A stretch of DNA of 64,000 nucleotides from Aquabacterium lacunae (GTDB taxonomy: Bacteria; Pseudomonadota; Gammaproteobacteria; Burkholderiales; Burkholderiaceae_C). Positions 27,694 to 36,131 of this stretch are shown here, in pieces (the first letter of the stretch is position 1; the number at the start of each line of letters is the position of its first letter). Both the position numbers and the translations under genes were made by a program. The notes beneath the pieces were generated by a model. That model had not been told where the DNA came from. It saw nothing but the letters and a program-made list of their open reading frames with translations, and searched no databases. The stretch covers positions 168,231 through 232,230 of the forward strand of contig NZ_SIXI01000006.1 in the NCBI RefSeq assembly GCF_004310865.1, read 5' to 3'.

Positions 27694-28929
27694 ATGGATT
27701 CGGCACAGCTTGAGACAGCGCTCGGTGGGCCCGTGGTTTCCGGGCGCATGTGCCCGTGGCATGCCGGGTTTGCGCCTGCGCTGGAGGCCCGTTTCCAGCG
27801 CGATCAGGCCGCGCACCGCCTGCACCTGATCCGTCGCGCGTCCCGGCTGGGTGCGGTGTTTGCCATCGGCATGGTGCTGACCGACTGGTTTCTGCTGCCC
27901 GACATGTTCTGGCAGGTGCTGTTGCTCAAAGGGGTGTTGTTTCCGCTGGTGTGCGTGTTCGGGCAACAGGCGGTGGAGCGCTGGGCACCCGTTGCACTGC
28001 GCGAGTGGAGCCTGGCGGGCGGGGGGCTGCTGGGCGTGCTGATCTGCCTGTATGTGTCCTTGAGCAGCCAGAGCGTGTGGGCGCTGGAAAGCCTGGTGGT
28101 GCTGGACATCGTGGTCATGTTTGTCACGGCCGTGGCGCGTTTCCTGCCCGCGCTGGCACTGAGCGTCGCCACCCTGGCCGGGCACCTGGCGGCGATCCAC
28201 GCGATGCAGCTGATGCCGCACCCTGTGGCGCAAAGCTCCACCATCTTGCTGATGTCCTTGCTGGCCTTCACGTTGTACGCCGCGTGGGTGCTCGAGCGCG
28301 ACGAGCGCCGGGCCTGGCTGATGGCGCGCCAGGAGGAAGACCTGCAGCAGGAGCTGCGCCGTGCCCATGACGCCATGGCGCAGACGGCCCGCACAGACAG
28401 CCTCACCCAACTGGCCAACCGACGCCACTTTGACGAGGTGCTGGGCCATGTGTGGGCCGATTCGGTGGCCCGCAGGCAGTCGCTGGCCGTGCTGCTGGTG
28501 GATGTGGACCATTTCAAAGCCTTCAACGACCTGCACGGCCACCCGGCTGGTGACGCCTGCCTGCGCGCTGTTGCAGCGGCCATGCGTCCCTGCATGCGCA
28601 AGGGAGGTGATGTCATGGCGCGCTGGGGCGGCGAAGAATTTGCCGTGGTGATGAGCGACACCTCACTTGAGTCGGCAAGGCTGGTGGGGGAGCGCATCCG
28701 GATTGCCGTGAGCGACATGGCCCGTCCGCATGCGGCGTCTCGCTCAGGTGCGGTGGTGTCGGTCAGCGTGGGGGTCAGTGCCATGCGGCCTGATTCGCAG
28801 TCCAGCCTGGCCGAGCTCCTTCGCACGGCTGATCTTTGCCTTTACGAGGCCAAATCGCGCGGGCGCAACCGGGTCTGGGCCCGTGACGCCGACCCTTATG
28901 CCAGCGACACCCTGGTGAGCGCAGCATGA
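27694..28929 (+). CDS. Membrane diguanylate cyclase 1 of a four-gene tandem
   Basis: 411 residues: N-terminal hydrophobic region of about six membrane helices (to ~residue 205), a short coiled linker (RQEEDLQQELRRAHDAM), and a C-terminal GGDEF domain. The signature is GGEEF at 312-316, expected to be active in making c-di-GMP. The I-site position reads KGGD rather than RxxD, so product inhibition may be altered. Start ATG 27694 has a longer in-frame alternative at 27625. The stop overlaps the next gene (ATGA). Confidence 0.9.
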   Translation: MDSAQLETALGGPVVSGRMCPWHAGFAPALEARFQRDQAAHRLHLIRRASRLGAVFAIGMVLTDWFLLPDMFWQVLLLKGVLFPLVCVFGQQAVERWAPVALREWSLAGGGLLGVLICLYVSLSSQSVWALESLVVLDIVVMFVTAVARFLPALALSVATLAGHLAAIHAMQLMPHPVAQSSTILLMSLLAFTLYAAWVLERDERRAWLMARQEEDLQQELRRAHDAMAQTARTDSLTQLANRRHFDEVLGHVWADSVARRQSLAVLLVDVDHFKAFNDLHGHPAGDACLRAVAAAMRPCMRKGGDVMARWGGEEFAVVMSDTSLESARLVGERIRIAVSDMARPHAASRSGAVVSVSVGVSAMRPDSQSSLAELLRTADLCLYEAKSRGRNRVWARDADPYASDTLVSAA

Positions 28930-30215
28930 TCCGGTCGCGTTGGTTCATGGCCTTTCCGCCCGAAGTCGAGCGCCATTTCGAGCGTGACATGGGGCCCGCA
29001 CGGCTGCGTCATTTTGTGGTCAGTGGCGCCATCTCGGTGCTCAATTACAACTTCTTCCTGCTGGTGGACTGGCTGCTGATCCCGGACGTGCTGGACATGG
29101 CGGCCCTGTTGCGCCTGGGGCTGTTCACGCCGTTGTGCTGCCTGACGATCTGGGCGGGCTGGCGCTATCGTGCCTTCTGGCTGACCTTGCCCAGCTGGTC
29201 GCTCGAGGTGGTGGTGGCCCTGCATGGGGTGATCGCCGCCCTGACGGTGGCCTTGTTGCTGAACCTCAGCGACAGCCCGCTGTGTTATGCCTACCATGCA
29301 GGCTACGTGATCATCCTGGTGTACGGCAATGTGGTGCAGCGTTTGCGCTTTCAGTGGGCCGTGCCTTTCACCCTGGCCATCATCCTGGTTCATGCCATCA
29401 CCCTGTGGCGCGACGACGCATATCCGCCCGCGGTGCGGGTGCCCATGCTCGTGTTTGTGCTGAGCGTGGCGGGTTACACACTCATGACCAATCGCAGGTT
29501 GGAACATGAAGAACGTCAGCGTTACCTGGCCAGCTTGCGTGCACAGGCCCTGCAGGAACAGTTGCGAAGCTCGCATGCCCAGCTGGAGGTGGCTGCGCGC
29601 ACCGATCCGCTGACGGGCGCGGCCAACCGGCATGGGCTGGAACACCATCTGGCCATTTTGCGACGCCGCAGCTGGCTGGCGGGTGAATCGCTGGCCATGC
29701 TTGTGCTCGACGTGGACCATTTCAAGGCTTTCAATGACCGCTACGGGCACCCGGCGGGTGATGAAACCTTGCGCTGGGTGGTGCAGGTGCTGCGGGAGCA
29801 AGTGGCTTGCTTGCCGGGTTGCACGATGGCTGAGCCGGGGGCGCTGGTGGCACGCTGGGGTGGTGAAGAGTTCGTGGTCGTGGTGCCTGGGCTCGACGAA
29901 CAACAGGCGCTGGTGTTCGGCGAAGCGCTGGTCGATGAGGTGCGAGCGTTGGCCATACGCCATGAGCGGGCACCGGGCACCGGCTGCGTGACGGTCAGTG
30001 TGGGGGTTGCGGTGTGGGCAGCCTCGTCGCTGGAATCACTGGACGATGTCATGTCGCGTGCGGATGCCGCGTTGTACCTGGCCAAACGCCGTGGACGTTG
30101 CCGTGCCGAGCTGGGTCCCTCAGCCGAGGCGGTCGATTCAGAGGCCTCGTGTGGCGCGCTTCGTGCAACACCTGGAGGCGAACCCCTCAGCCACGGGGGG
30201 CATCTGGCTTTCTGA
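28926..30215 (+). CDS. Membrane diguanylate cyclase 2 of a four-gene tandem
   Basis: 429 residues, same plan: cytoplasmic lead FPPEVERHFERDMG, about six membrane helices (ex. LLVDWLLIPDVLDM), then GGDEF with GGEEF at 312-316. The I-site position reads EPGA, so the allosteric RxxD is absent. It starts inside the stop codon of the first cyclase (ATGA overlap) and is followed by a 132-base gap. Paralogue of its three neighbours, judged by the shared lead-helix pattern and the hydrophobic region before the catalytic domain. Confidence 0.9.
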   Translation: MIRSRWFMAFPPEVERHFERDMGPARLRHFVVSGAISVLNYNFFLLVDWLLIPDVLDMAALLRLGLFTPLCCLTIWAGWRYRAFWLTLPSWSLEVVVALHGVIAALTVALLLNLSDSPLCYAYHAGYVIILVYGNVVQRLRFQWAVPFTLAIILVHAITLWRDDAYPPAVRVPMLVFVLSVAGYTLMTNRRLEHEERQRYLASLRAQALQEQLRSSHAQLEVAARTDPLTGAANRHGLEHHLAILRRRSWLAGESLAMLVLDVDHFKAFNDRYGHPAGDETLRWVVQVLREQVACLPGCTMAEPGALVARWGGEEFVVVVPGLDEQQALVFGEALVDEVRALAIRHERAPGTGCVTVSVGVAVWAASSLESLDDVMSRADAALYLAKRRGRCRAELGPSAEAVDSEASCGALRATPGGEPLSHGGHLAF

Positions 30216-30347
30216 TGCGTGCTTTCTGCACATTGCCTGCGGGGGTTCCCGATGCCGCGTTAAGCCTTTGTCGATAGCCTGAGAACCCTGGACACGCGCT
30301 GTAGTTAGTTTCGACGATGTATATTATGTCAACCAAAGGGTGCAAGC
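30216..30347. promoter_or_regulatory. 132-base gap with candidate promoter for cyclases 3-4
   Basis: The gap between cyclases 2 and 3 is lower in GC than its surroundings near 30300-30335. TATTAT at 30322-30327 could be a -10, with the poor -35 TGTAGT 16 bases upstream. AAAGGG precedes the start at 30348. It divides the array into two coupled pairs. Confidence 0.35.
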
Positions 30348-31568
30348 ATGGCCGCTGAGCTGTCGGCCGGTGCCGCCCTCCAGGTCGAGCAGACCCTGGC
30401 CGAGCGCTTTCGCTGGCTGGTGTTTCCTCGTGAGCTGGAGGCGCGATATGCCCAAGACACCTCGCGGACGCGCATCCAGCAGCTTCGGCAGGCGGGCTAC
30501 GCCATCGCCGGGCTGATCAACCTGTTCCTGGTCTCTGACCACGCCATGGTGCCCGACCGGTTTGAAGACGCTCTGTGGCTGCGCACACTGGGTTTCACGG
30601 GCCTGACGCTGCTGGGCCTGCAGGTGCTGGGGCACATCCACCAGGTGCTGTCGCGTGAACTGTTCGTGGCCTCGTCGGCCGTGCTGGCTTCGCTCATCCA
30701 CATTTACCTGTGCCTGACCAGCCAGAGCGACAACGCGCAGGCCTACATGGTCGGGCTGGCGATGATCATTTTCTACACCAATGTGTTCAGCCGGATGCGC
30801 TTTTGGGTGGTTTTGGCGCTCAATGGCGTACAGATGGGTCTTTTTGCATTGGCATGCGTCCAGTTTCCCAACCCACACTGGCAGCTGCTGCTGCCCATCG
30901 GGCTGGTGCTGGGCTCAACGGCCACGTTCACGGCCTACTATCTCTACAGCCTTGAATACGAAGACCGCCACAACTACCTGCTCTCTTTGCGACAGCGGGA
31001 ACTGAATTCGGAGTTGACCATCGCCAATGACGAACTGGAACGGGTCTCGCGCACCGATGCCTTGACGCAGGTGGCCAATCGCCGTCATTTCGATGAGTTC
31101 TTTGCACAGGTGTGGTCCCGCGCTGTGCATGACAATGAGCGTGTATCCATCCTGATGCTGGATGTGGACCACTTCAAGCAATACAACGACCGCTACGGCC
31201 ACCAGGCCGGCGACGCCTGCCTGGAATCCGTGGCCCAGGCCTTGCGCCAGAGCGTGCGTCGCCCTGGTGACCTCGTCGCGCGCTATGGTGGTGAAGAATT
31301 CATCGTGCTGCTCTACCGCACACCAGCCGACCAGGTCCAGGCTGCGGCAGAACGCGTGCGCGCTTCTGTCGAGGCCCTCGCGGTGCCCCACGAAGGCTCG
31401 CCACTGTACGGGCGCGTCACGGTCAGTCTGGGCGTGGCCAGCGTGCAGGCCGGTGACCGCCACGCCAGCCCTCAGCGCCTCATCCAGCAGGCCGACCAGG
31501 CGCTTTATCAGGCCAAGAACCGCGGACGCAACCGTGTGTGGCCCCAGGTCGAGGAGCTGGTGTCATGA
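30348..31568 (+). CDS. Membrane diguanylate cyclase 3 of a four-gene tandem
   Basis: 406 residues with the shared architecture: lead FPRELEARYAQDTSRTR, about six helices, and GGDEF with GGEEF at 314-318. It is the only one of the four with a canonical I-site: RPGD in RRPGDLVARYGGEEF, so its activity should be limited by product. Starts with ATG after AAAGGG; stop overlaps the fourth cyclase by ATGA. Cyclases 3 and 4 form a second coupled pair. Confidence 0.9.
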   Translation: MAAELSAGAALQVEQTLAERFRWLVFPRELEARYAQDTSRTRIQQLRQAGYAIAGLINLFLVSDHAMVPDRFEDALWLRTLGFTGLTLLGLQVLGHIHQVLSRELFVASSAVLASLIHIYLCLTSQSDNAQAYMVGLAMIIFYTNVFSRMRFWVVLALNGVQMGLFALACVQFPNPHWQLLLPIGLVLGSTATFTAYYLYSLEYEDRHNYLLSLRQRELNSELTIANDELERVSRTDALTQVANRRHFDEFFAQVWSRAVHDNERVSILMLDVDHFKQYNDRYGHQAGDACLESVAQALRQSVRRPGDLVARYGGEEFIVLLYRTPADQVQAAAERVRASVEALAVPHEGSPLYGRVTVSLGVASVQAGDRHASPQRLIQQADQALYQAKNRGRNRVWPQVEELVS

Positions 31569-32842
31569 ATGCCGCAGCACTGGCTTTGCCCACGTCCCAC
31601 CAGATCGTGGCCATCGACGCGGCCCTGCTGCGTGGACGTGACTGGCGCATTGCCCTGCCCGGCTCTCTGGAAGGCGAGTATCGCCAGGCCATTGCCGAAC
31701 ATCGTCACCAGCAACTGCTGCGCACTGGCTGGCTGGCGCTGGTCATCTTCAACAGTTTCCTGCTGGTCGACCTGCTGATGGCCCGCGACATGTTCTGGCA
31801 AAGCGTGGCCGTGCGTCTGGGGCTGTTCACGCCCTTTGGTGTGGGCGTGCTGATCTGGGCGCAGCGCCAGAAGGCTTTGCTCACGCATCGCGTCTGGCTG
31901 GATGTGACCGACTTGATCGTGCTGGTCAGTGGCTGGGCGGCGGCCGCATGCCTGGCGTTCATCCTGCTGAACAGTCGAGACCCGATGTCGATCTACTACC
32001 ATGCGGGTTACATGGTCGTCATCCTGTATGGCGTGCTGGTGCAGCCGGTGGGTTTTTTGTGGGCCGTGCTGTTCGGGCTGGGCATGCTGTCCATCCACCT
32101 GTGGAGCGCCTGGGGAGCACATCTGCCTTTGCCACATGCTTTGCAGATTTCCCTGTTCCACCTGCTGCTCAGTGCCGTCGTCTTGAGCCTGGCCGCCAGT
32201 TACCTGGTGGAGAAAGCGCGCCGTCGCCGCTTCCTGCTGATGCGCCGAGACCAGGCCATGACCGAGCAGCTGGCCGAGGTGAACGCCACCTTGCGCCGCC
32301 TCTCGCAGGCCGATGTGCTCACGGGGGTGGCCAACCGCCGCCATTTCCGAGAGCACCTGCAGCAGGTCTGGGAGCGCGCAGCCGGTGAAAACGCTCCGGT
32401 GTCGGTGCTGATGCTGGATGTGGACCATTTCAAGGCCTACAACGATCACCACGGTCACCCGGCGGGAGACGCCTGCCTTCAGATCGTGGCGGCGGCGGTG
32501 GCCGAAAACGTGCGTGCCCCGATCGATTTCGTGGCGCGCTACGGTGGGGAAGAGTTTGTGGCGGTTCTGCCCGGCGCCACACACGAAGTCGCGCTGCAGG
32601 TCGCCGAGCGGGTGCGACAAGGCGTGATGGACAAGGCCCTGCCCCACTCGGCCTCACCCACGGCCCGCGTGGTGACGGTCAGCGTGGGGGTGGCCACCAG
32701 TGCCCGCCCGGGCACCGACTGCCCTGATGCAGACCGGCTGGTGGGGCGCGCCGACCGGGCCTTGTACGAGGCCAAGCGTGGCACACGCAACCGAGTTCAG
32801 GCGTTCCGAGACGAAACGCCAGGCACTCAGGAACCCAGCTGA
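31565..32842 (+). CDS. Membrane diguanylate cyclase 4 of a four-gene tandem
   Basis: 425 residues: lead LPGSLEGEYRQAIAEHRHQQ, about six membrane helices, and GGEEF at 327-331. The I-site position reads APID, lacking the Arg. Start ATG 31565 is set by the ATGA overlap with cyclase 3; an upstream in-frame start at 31538 overlaps that gene more. The 3' end overlaps the convergent CDF transporter by 16 bases. It completes the array of four paralogues. Confidence 0.9.
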   Translation: MNAAALALPTSHQIVAIDAALLRGRDWRIALPGSLEGEYRQAIAEHRHQQLLRTGWLALVIFNSFLLVDLLMARDMFWQSVAVRLGLFTPFGVGVLIWAQRQKALLTHRVWLDVTDLIVLVSGWAAAACLAFILLNSRDPMSIYYHAGYMVVILYGVLVQPVGFLWAVLFGLGMLSIHLWSAWGAHLPLPHALQISLFHLLLSAVVLSLAASYLVEKARRRRFLLMRRDQAMTEQLAEVNATLRRLSQADVLTGVANRRHFREHLQQVWERAAGENAPVSVLMLDVDHFKAYNDHHGHPAGDACLQIVAAAVAENVRAPIDFVARYGGEEFVAVLPGATHEVALQVAERVRQGVMDKALPHSASPTARVVTVSVGVATSARPGTDCPDADRLVGRADRALYEAKRGTRNRVQAFRDETPGTQEPS

Positions 32843-33798
32843 GTGCTGGCCTCCCGGGCCGCCCGATGTGTCGGGTCGTCGGGGTCCAGGTGGGTCATCA
32901 CGCTGATGACAGGCAGGCTGCGCATGAGTCGGTCACGGGCCACCAACGTGATGTCGTGCCCTTCCTTGACGGTGAGGTTTGCATCGACCGTCAGGTGTGC
33001 ATCGACGGCGATCATGTCGCCGAGTTTGCGGGTGCGCACATCGTGCACTTCGTTCACGCCAGGGGTGGTCATCAGCAGATGACAGATCTGTTCGTACTGC
33101 TCTTGCGACACAGCACGGTCCATCAGGTCATGCAGCGCATCCCACGCAAACTCCCAGCCCATTTTCGTGACCATCAGGCCCACGATCAGGGCCGCCACCG
33201 GGTCCAGGAAGGTGTAACCCATGAGGTTGCCGCCGATGCCCAGGGCCACCACCAGCGATGAGGCCGCATCGGAGCGGGCGTGCCAGGCATTGGCCACCAG
33301 CATGGTCGAGCGCACTTTTTCGGCCATGGCCAGCATGTAGCGGAACAAGCCTTCCTTGGCCACCAGGGTGAACAAAGCCACCCACAGGGCCATGCTTTGC
33401 ACCGGTGGCAAGGCTTCGGCCGGGGCCGAGAGTTTGCCCACAGCCTGCCACAGCATGCCGGCGCCCACGGCCAGCAGCAGCAAGCCCACCACGAACGAGG
33501 CGGCGGTTTCATAGCGCTGGTGGCCATAGTGGTGGTCGTCGTCGGCGCCCTGGTGGCTGTGCCGGTTGGCCAGCAGCACCACGAAATCGGCCAGCAGGTC
33601 AGACAGCGAATGGATGCCGTCAGCCACCAGGGCCGACGAGTGCGCCACCACCCCCACCACCACCTGCACCACGGTCAGCACCAGGTTGACAGCCACGCTG
33701 ACCAGGGTGCTGCGCCGCGCCACCTGGGCGCGTTCGGGAGAATCGTCTTCGTGGTCGTCGCGGGGTGGGTTCAGGTCGGTGGGCACAGGCGCGCTCAT
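32827..33798 (-). CDS. Cation diffusion facilitator (Zn/Fe/Mn efflux)
   Basis: CDF-family metal-proton antiporter, 323 residues, six predicted membrane helices and a C-terminal metallo-regulatory ferredoxin-like domain (VNEVHDVRTRKLGDMIAVDAHL). Metal-site motifs HSLSD (~63-67, helix 2) and HARSD (~173, helix 5) fit FieF/CzcD. A His-rich loop (DDDHHYGHQRYE) after helix 2 may bind metal. It diverges from the imuA gene with a LexA palindrome in the 109-base region between them. Confidence 0.9.
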   Translation of the reverse strand: MSAPVPTDLNPPRDDHEDDSPERAQVARRSTLVSVAVNLVLTVVQVVVGVVAHSSALVADGIHSLSDLLADFVVLLANRHSHQGADDDHHYGHQRYETAASFVVGLLLLAVGAGMLWQAVGKLSAPAEALPPVQSMALWVALFTLVAKEGLFRYMLAMAEKVRSTMLVANAWHARSDAASSLVVALGIGGNLMGYTFLDPVAALIVGLMVTKMGWEFAWDALHDLMDRAVSQEQYEQICHLLMTTPGVNEVHDVRTRKLGDMIAVDAHLTVDANLTVKEGHDITLVARDRLMRSLPVISVMTHLDPDDPTHRAAREASTQLGS

Positions 33799-33833
33799 GC
33801 AAAAGAAAGTTCACACACAGGCACCGAATCGAT

Positions 33834-33855
33834 ATACTGTATGCGCATACAGTAT
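33834..33855. promoter_or_regulatory. LexA (SOS) box for imuA-imuB-dnaE2
   Basis: Perfect 22-bp palindrome with core CTGTATGCGCATACAG, the LexA consensus CTGT-N8-ACAG exactly. It lies 52 bases before the imuA start and 35 bases from the divergent CDF start, so it should repress imuA-imuB-dnaE2 until DNA damage, and may also affect the CDF gene. Confidence 0.9.
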
Positions 33856-33907
33856 TGATGTGTGGCGGTGTCAGCCGCCATTGTCCGCCATCGTGTCGCA
33901 CTGCACC

Positions 33908-34681
33908 ATGACTTCGCGCACAGCCCCTGCCCTGCCACCGTCGCATGCCCATCTGAGCCAGCACCTGTGGTGGGGCGACGCCATGGGTCGCGCCGCGGCC
34001 AGCACCTGGTCCAGCGGGCATGCGGCCCTCGATGCCCTCCTGCCCGGAGGCGGCTGGCCTGGTCAGGACCTGGTCGAGGTGCTGCAGCCCCCTCACGTGC
34101 AGGCCGAGTGGCGGCTGGTGGCGCCGGCGGTCTCGGCCCTCACGGCACGGGGTGGCAGCGTGCTGCTGATCGGGCCGCGGCAATGCCCTCACCTGCCCGG
34201 GCTGGCGCAGTGGGGTGTGCCGGTCGACCGCGTGGTGTGGGTGCATGCCGCCACCGAAGCCCAGCGCCTGTGGGCCACCGAGCAGGCCTTGAAATCCGAC
34301 GCCCTGACCGCGGTGCTCAGCTGGCTGCCTCAGGCCCGGCCCGAGCAACTCAGGCGCCTGCAGACCCTGGCGGCAGGGCACGCCGGGCTGAGCTTCATTT
34401 TCCGCCCGATGTCGGTGGCCCCGAGTGCTTCGCCCGCACCGTTGCGCCTGGCCTTGTCGCTCGGGGCTGCGCCTGACGAATGGCAGGTGCAGGTGCTCAA
34501 GCGCCGGGGCAGCTGGTGGCCTCATCCTGTGGCCATGCGCGTGCCGGTGGCCTGGCGACGCCTGTGGGCGCCCTGGCAGCCCACCGTGCCTTTGTCTCAC
34601 CCGGTCGAGGCGACCTCGGCTGCCGGGCCGCTTTCCCATGACACGCCCCATGGCCTGCTGGATCGCGCTGTGGCCCCGTGA
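33908..34681 (+). CDS. imuA: Translesion-synthesis accessory protein ImuA
   Basis: 257-residue SulA/RecA-like protein of the ImuA-ImuB-DnaE2 mutasome. Start MTSRTAPALPPSHAHLSQHLWWGDAMG follows the LexA box. It has the RecA-like layout with GGWPGQDLVEVL and LLIGP, and a LAGHAGLSF segment. It promotes error-prone repair after DNA damage. Overlaps imuB by 44 bases, so translation is coupled. Confidence 0.9.
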   Translation: MTSRTAPALPPSHAHLSQHLWWGDAMGRAAASTWSSGHAALDALLPGGGWPGQDLVEVLQPPHVQAEWRLVAPAVSALTARGGSVLLIGPRQCPHLPGLAQWGVPVDRVVWVHAATEAQRLWATEQALKSDALTAVLSWLPQARPEQLRRLQTLAAGHAGLSFIFRPMSVAPSASPAPLRLALSLGAAPDEWQVQVLKRRGSWWPHPVAMRVPVAWRRLWAPWQPTVPLSHPVEATSAAGPLSHDTPHGLLDRAVAP

Positions 34682-36110
34682 GCCCGGGCAGCAAGAGCCC
34701 CTGGCCTGGTGGGCGCTGCAATTCACCCCTCGGGTGGCCCTGGTCGAAGGCCAGGTGTGCCTGGAGGTGTACAGCAGCCGGCGTCTGTTCGGCGGCGAAC
34801 AGGCCTTGCTGGAGCGGATCCGGCTGGGTGCCCAGGCCTTGGGTGTGCCCGCGGCATGTGCAGCCCCCACAGCGGCAGCGGCACGTGCATGGGTGCGGGC
34901 ACGTGTGCTCACCCAGCGGCCCCTGCCTGACGCAGCCCCCAGCGCATCGTCAAGCGCCCCCATCGAACAGCACGAGACGGCCTGGCTCAACGCTTTGCAC
35001 GAGCCGCTGGGCCCGGTGATCGATCGCCTGCCGCTGGTGGCCCTGCCCGAAGTGGCCCGCCATGCCGACACGCTGGCTCCTTTGGGTTGCCATACCCTGG
35101 GCGATGTGCGACGCCTGCCCAGGCCGGGGCTCAGCAGGCGATTGGGCGCTGCCGTGCTGCTGGCCCTGGACCAGGCCTTGGGCCTGAAAGCCGAGACCTT
35201 TGCCTGGGTGACACTGCCTGACACCTTCGAAGCCCACCTGGAGCTGCCCGGGCGACTGGAGCAGGCGCCCGACTTGCTGGCCGCCGCAGTCCCTTTGCTG
35301 GACCGCCTGCAGGTCTGGCTGACCGCCCGACAACAGGGCGTGAGCGCCCTCACCCTGCACTGGCAGCACGAATTTCACGCGCGCTCGGCCGGAGACGGTG
35401 GGGCGTGCCAGGTGCGCGTCTCGGGCCCCACCCGCGAGATCGGGCGGCTTCAACGCTTACTCAAGGAACACCTGGCGCAGGCCTCGCTGGCGGGCCCCGT
35501 GGGTGCCTTGCGCCTGACCGCCGACGAGCTGGCCCCCTTGCCGCATGACAACGCTGCCCTGTTTGCCGAGTGGGCCAGCGCTGCCAGCCAGTTGCTGGAC
35601 CTCCACGCTGACACGGCTCGTGCTCGCCAGGCCCAGCAGCAGGCCCTCGCGGCCTTGCTGGAGCACCTGGCTGCACGCCTGGGGGGCGCCCAGGTGCGCA
35701 AGGGGCAGGTGGTGGCCGACCACCGCCCCGAGTGTGCCCAGGAGTGGCAGGCCTGGAACGTGCCATTCGAGCGGCCTTCCGGCCGTGCGGCCATGGCCTG
35801 GGGCGCGCCATCCACCGGCCTGCCGGCCCCCACCTGGCTGGCACAGGCACCTCAGCCCCTGGCCGTGCGCGTGGTGCGCGACCATGCCCACCAGCCCTTG
35901 CACCACGGGGGCTTGCAGCTGCTGGCCGGTCCCCACAGGCTGGACTCGGGCTGGTGGGACCCGGAGCACCCCGCCGCCGCCCGCGATTACTACCTGGCAC
36001 ACAGCCCTGGGGCTGGCTTGTTGTGGGTCTTCCATGAGCGCATGGCCCGTGAAGCCTGGCTCGCGCCTGACCATCGCCCTCAGTGGTTCCTGCACGGCTG
36101 GATGGCCTGA
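34638..36110 (+). CDS. imuB: Y-family polymerase-like protein ImuB
   Basis: 490-residue protein related to Y-family DNA polymerases but lacking catalytic acidic residues; it links DnaE2 to the beta clamp in the ImuB mutasome. The palm and thumb pattern is visible (GCHTLGDVRRLPRPGLSRRLG; C-terminal regions). A candidate clamp-binding motif was not confidently found by eye. ATG 34638 is inside imuA; a second ATG at 34650 (MACWIALW) is also possible. Followed after 21 bases by dnaE2. Confidence 0.88.
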   Translation: MTRPMACWIALWPREPGQQEPLAWWALQFTPRVALVEGQVCLEVYSSRRLFGGEQALLERIRLGAQALGVPAACAAPTAAAARAWVRARVLTQRPLPDAAPSASSSAPIEQHETAWLNALHEPLGPVIDRLPLVALPEVARHADTLAPLGCHTLGDVRRLPRPGLSRRLGAAVLLALDQALGLKAETFAWVTLPDTFEAHLELPGRLEQAPDLLAAAVPLLDRLQVWLTARQQGVSALTLHWQHEFHARSAGDGGACQVRVSGPTREIGRLQRLLKEHLAQASLAGPVGALRLTADELAPLPHDNAALFAEWASAASQLLDLHADTARARQAQQQALAALLEHLAARLGGAQVRKGQVVADHRPECAQEWQAWNVPFERPSGRAAMAWGAPSTGLPAPTWLAQAPQPLAVRVVRDHAHQPLHHGGLQLLAGPHRLDSGWWDPEHPAAARDYYLAHSPGAGLLWVFHERMAREAWLAPDHRPQWFLHGWMA

Positions 36111-36131
36111 TGCCCTCTGGCACTCACGACC

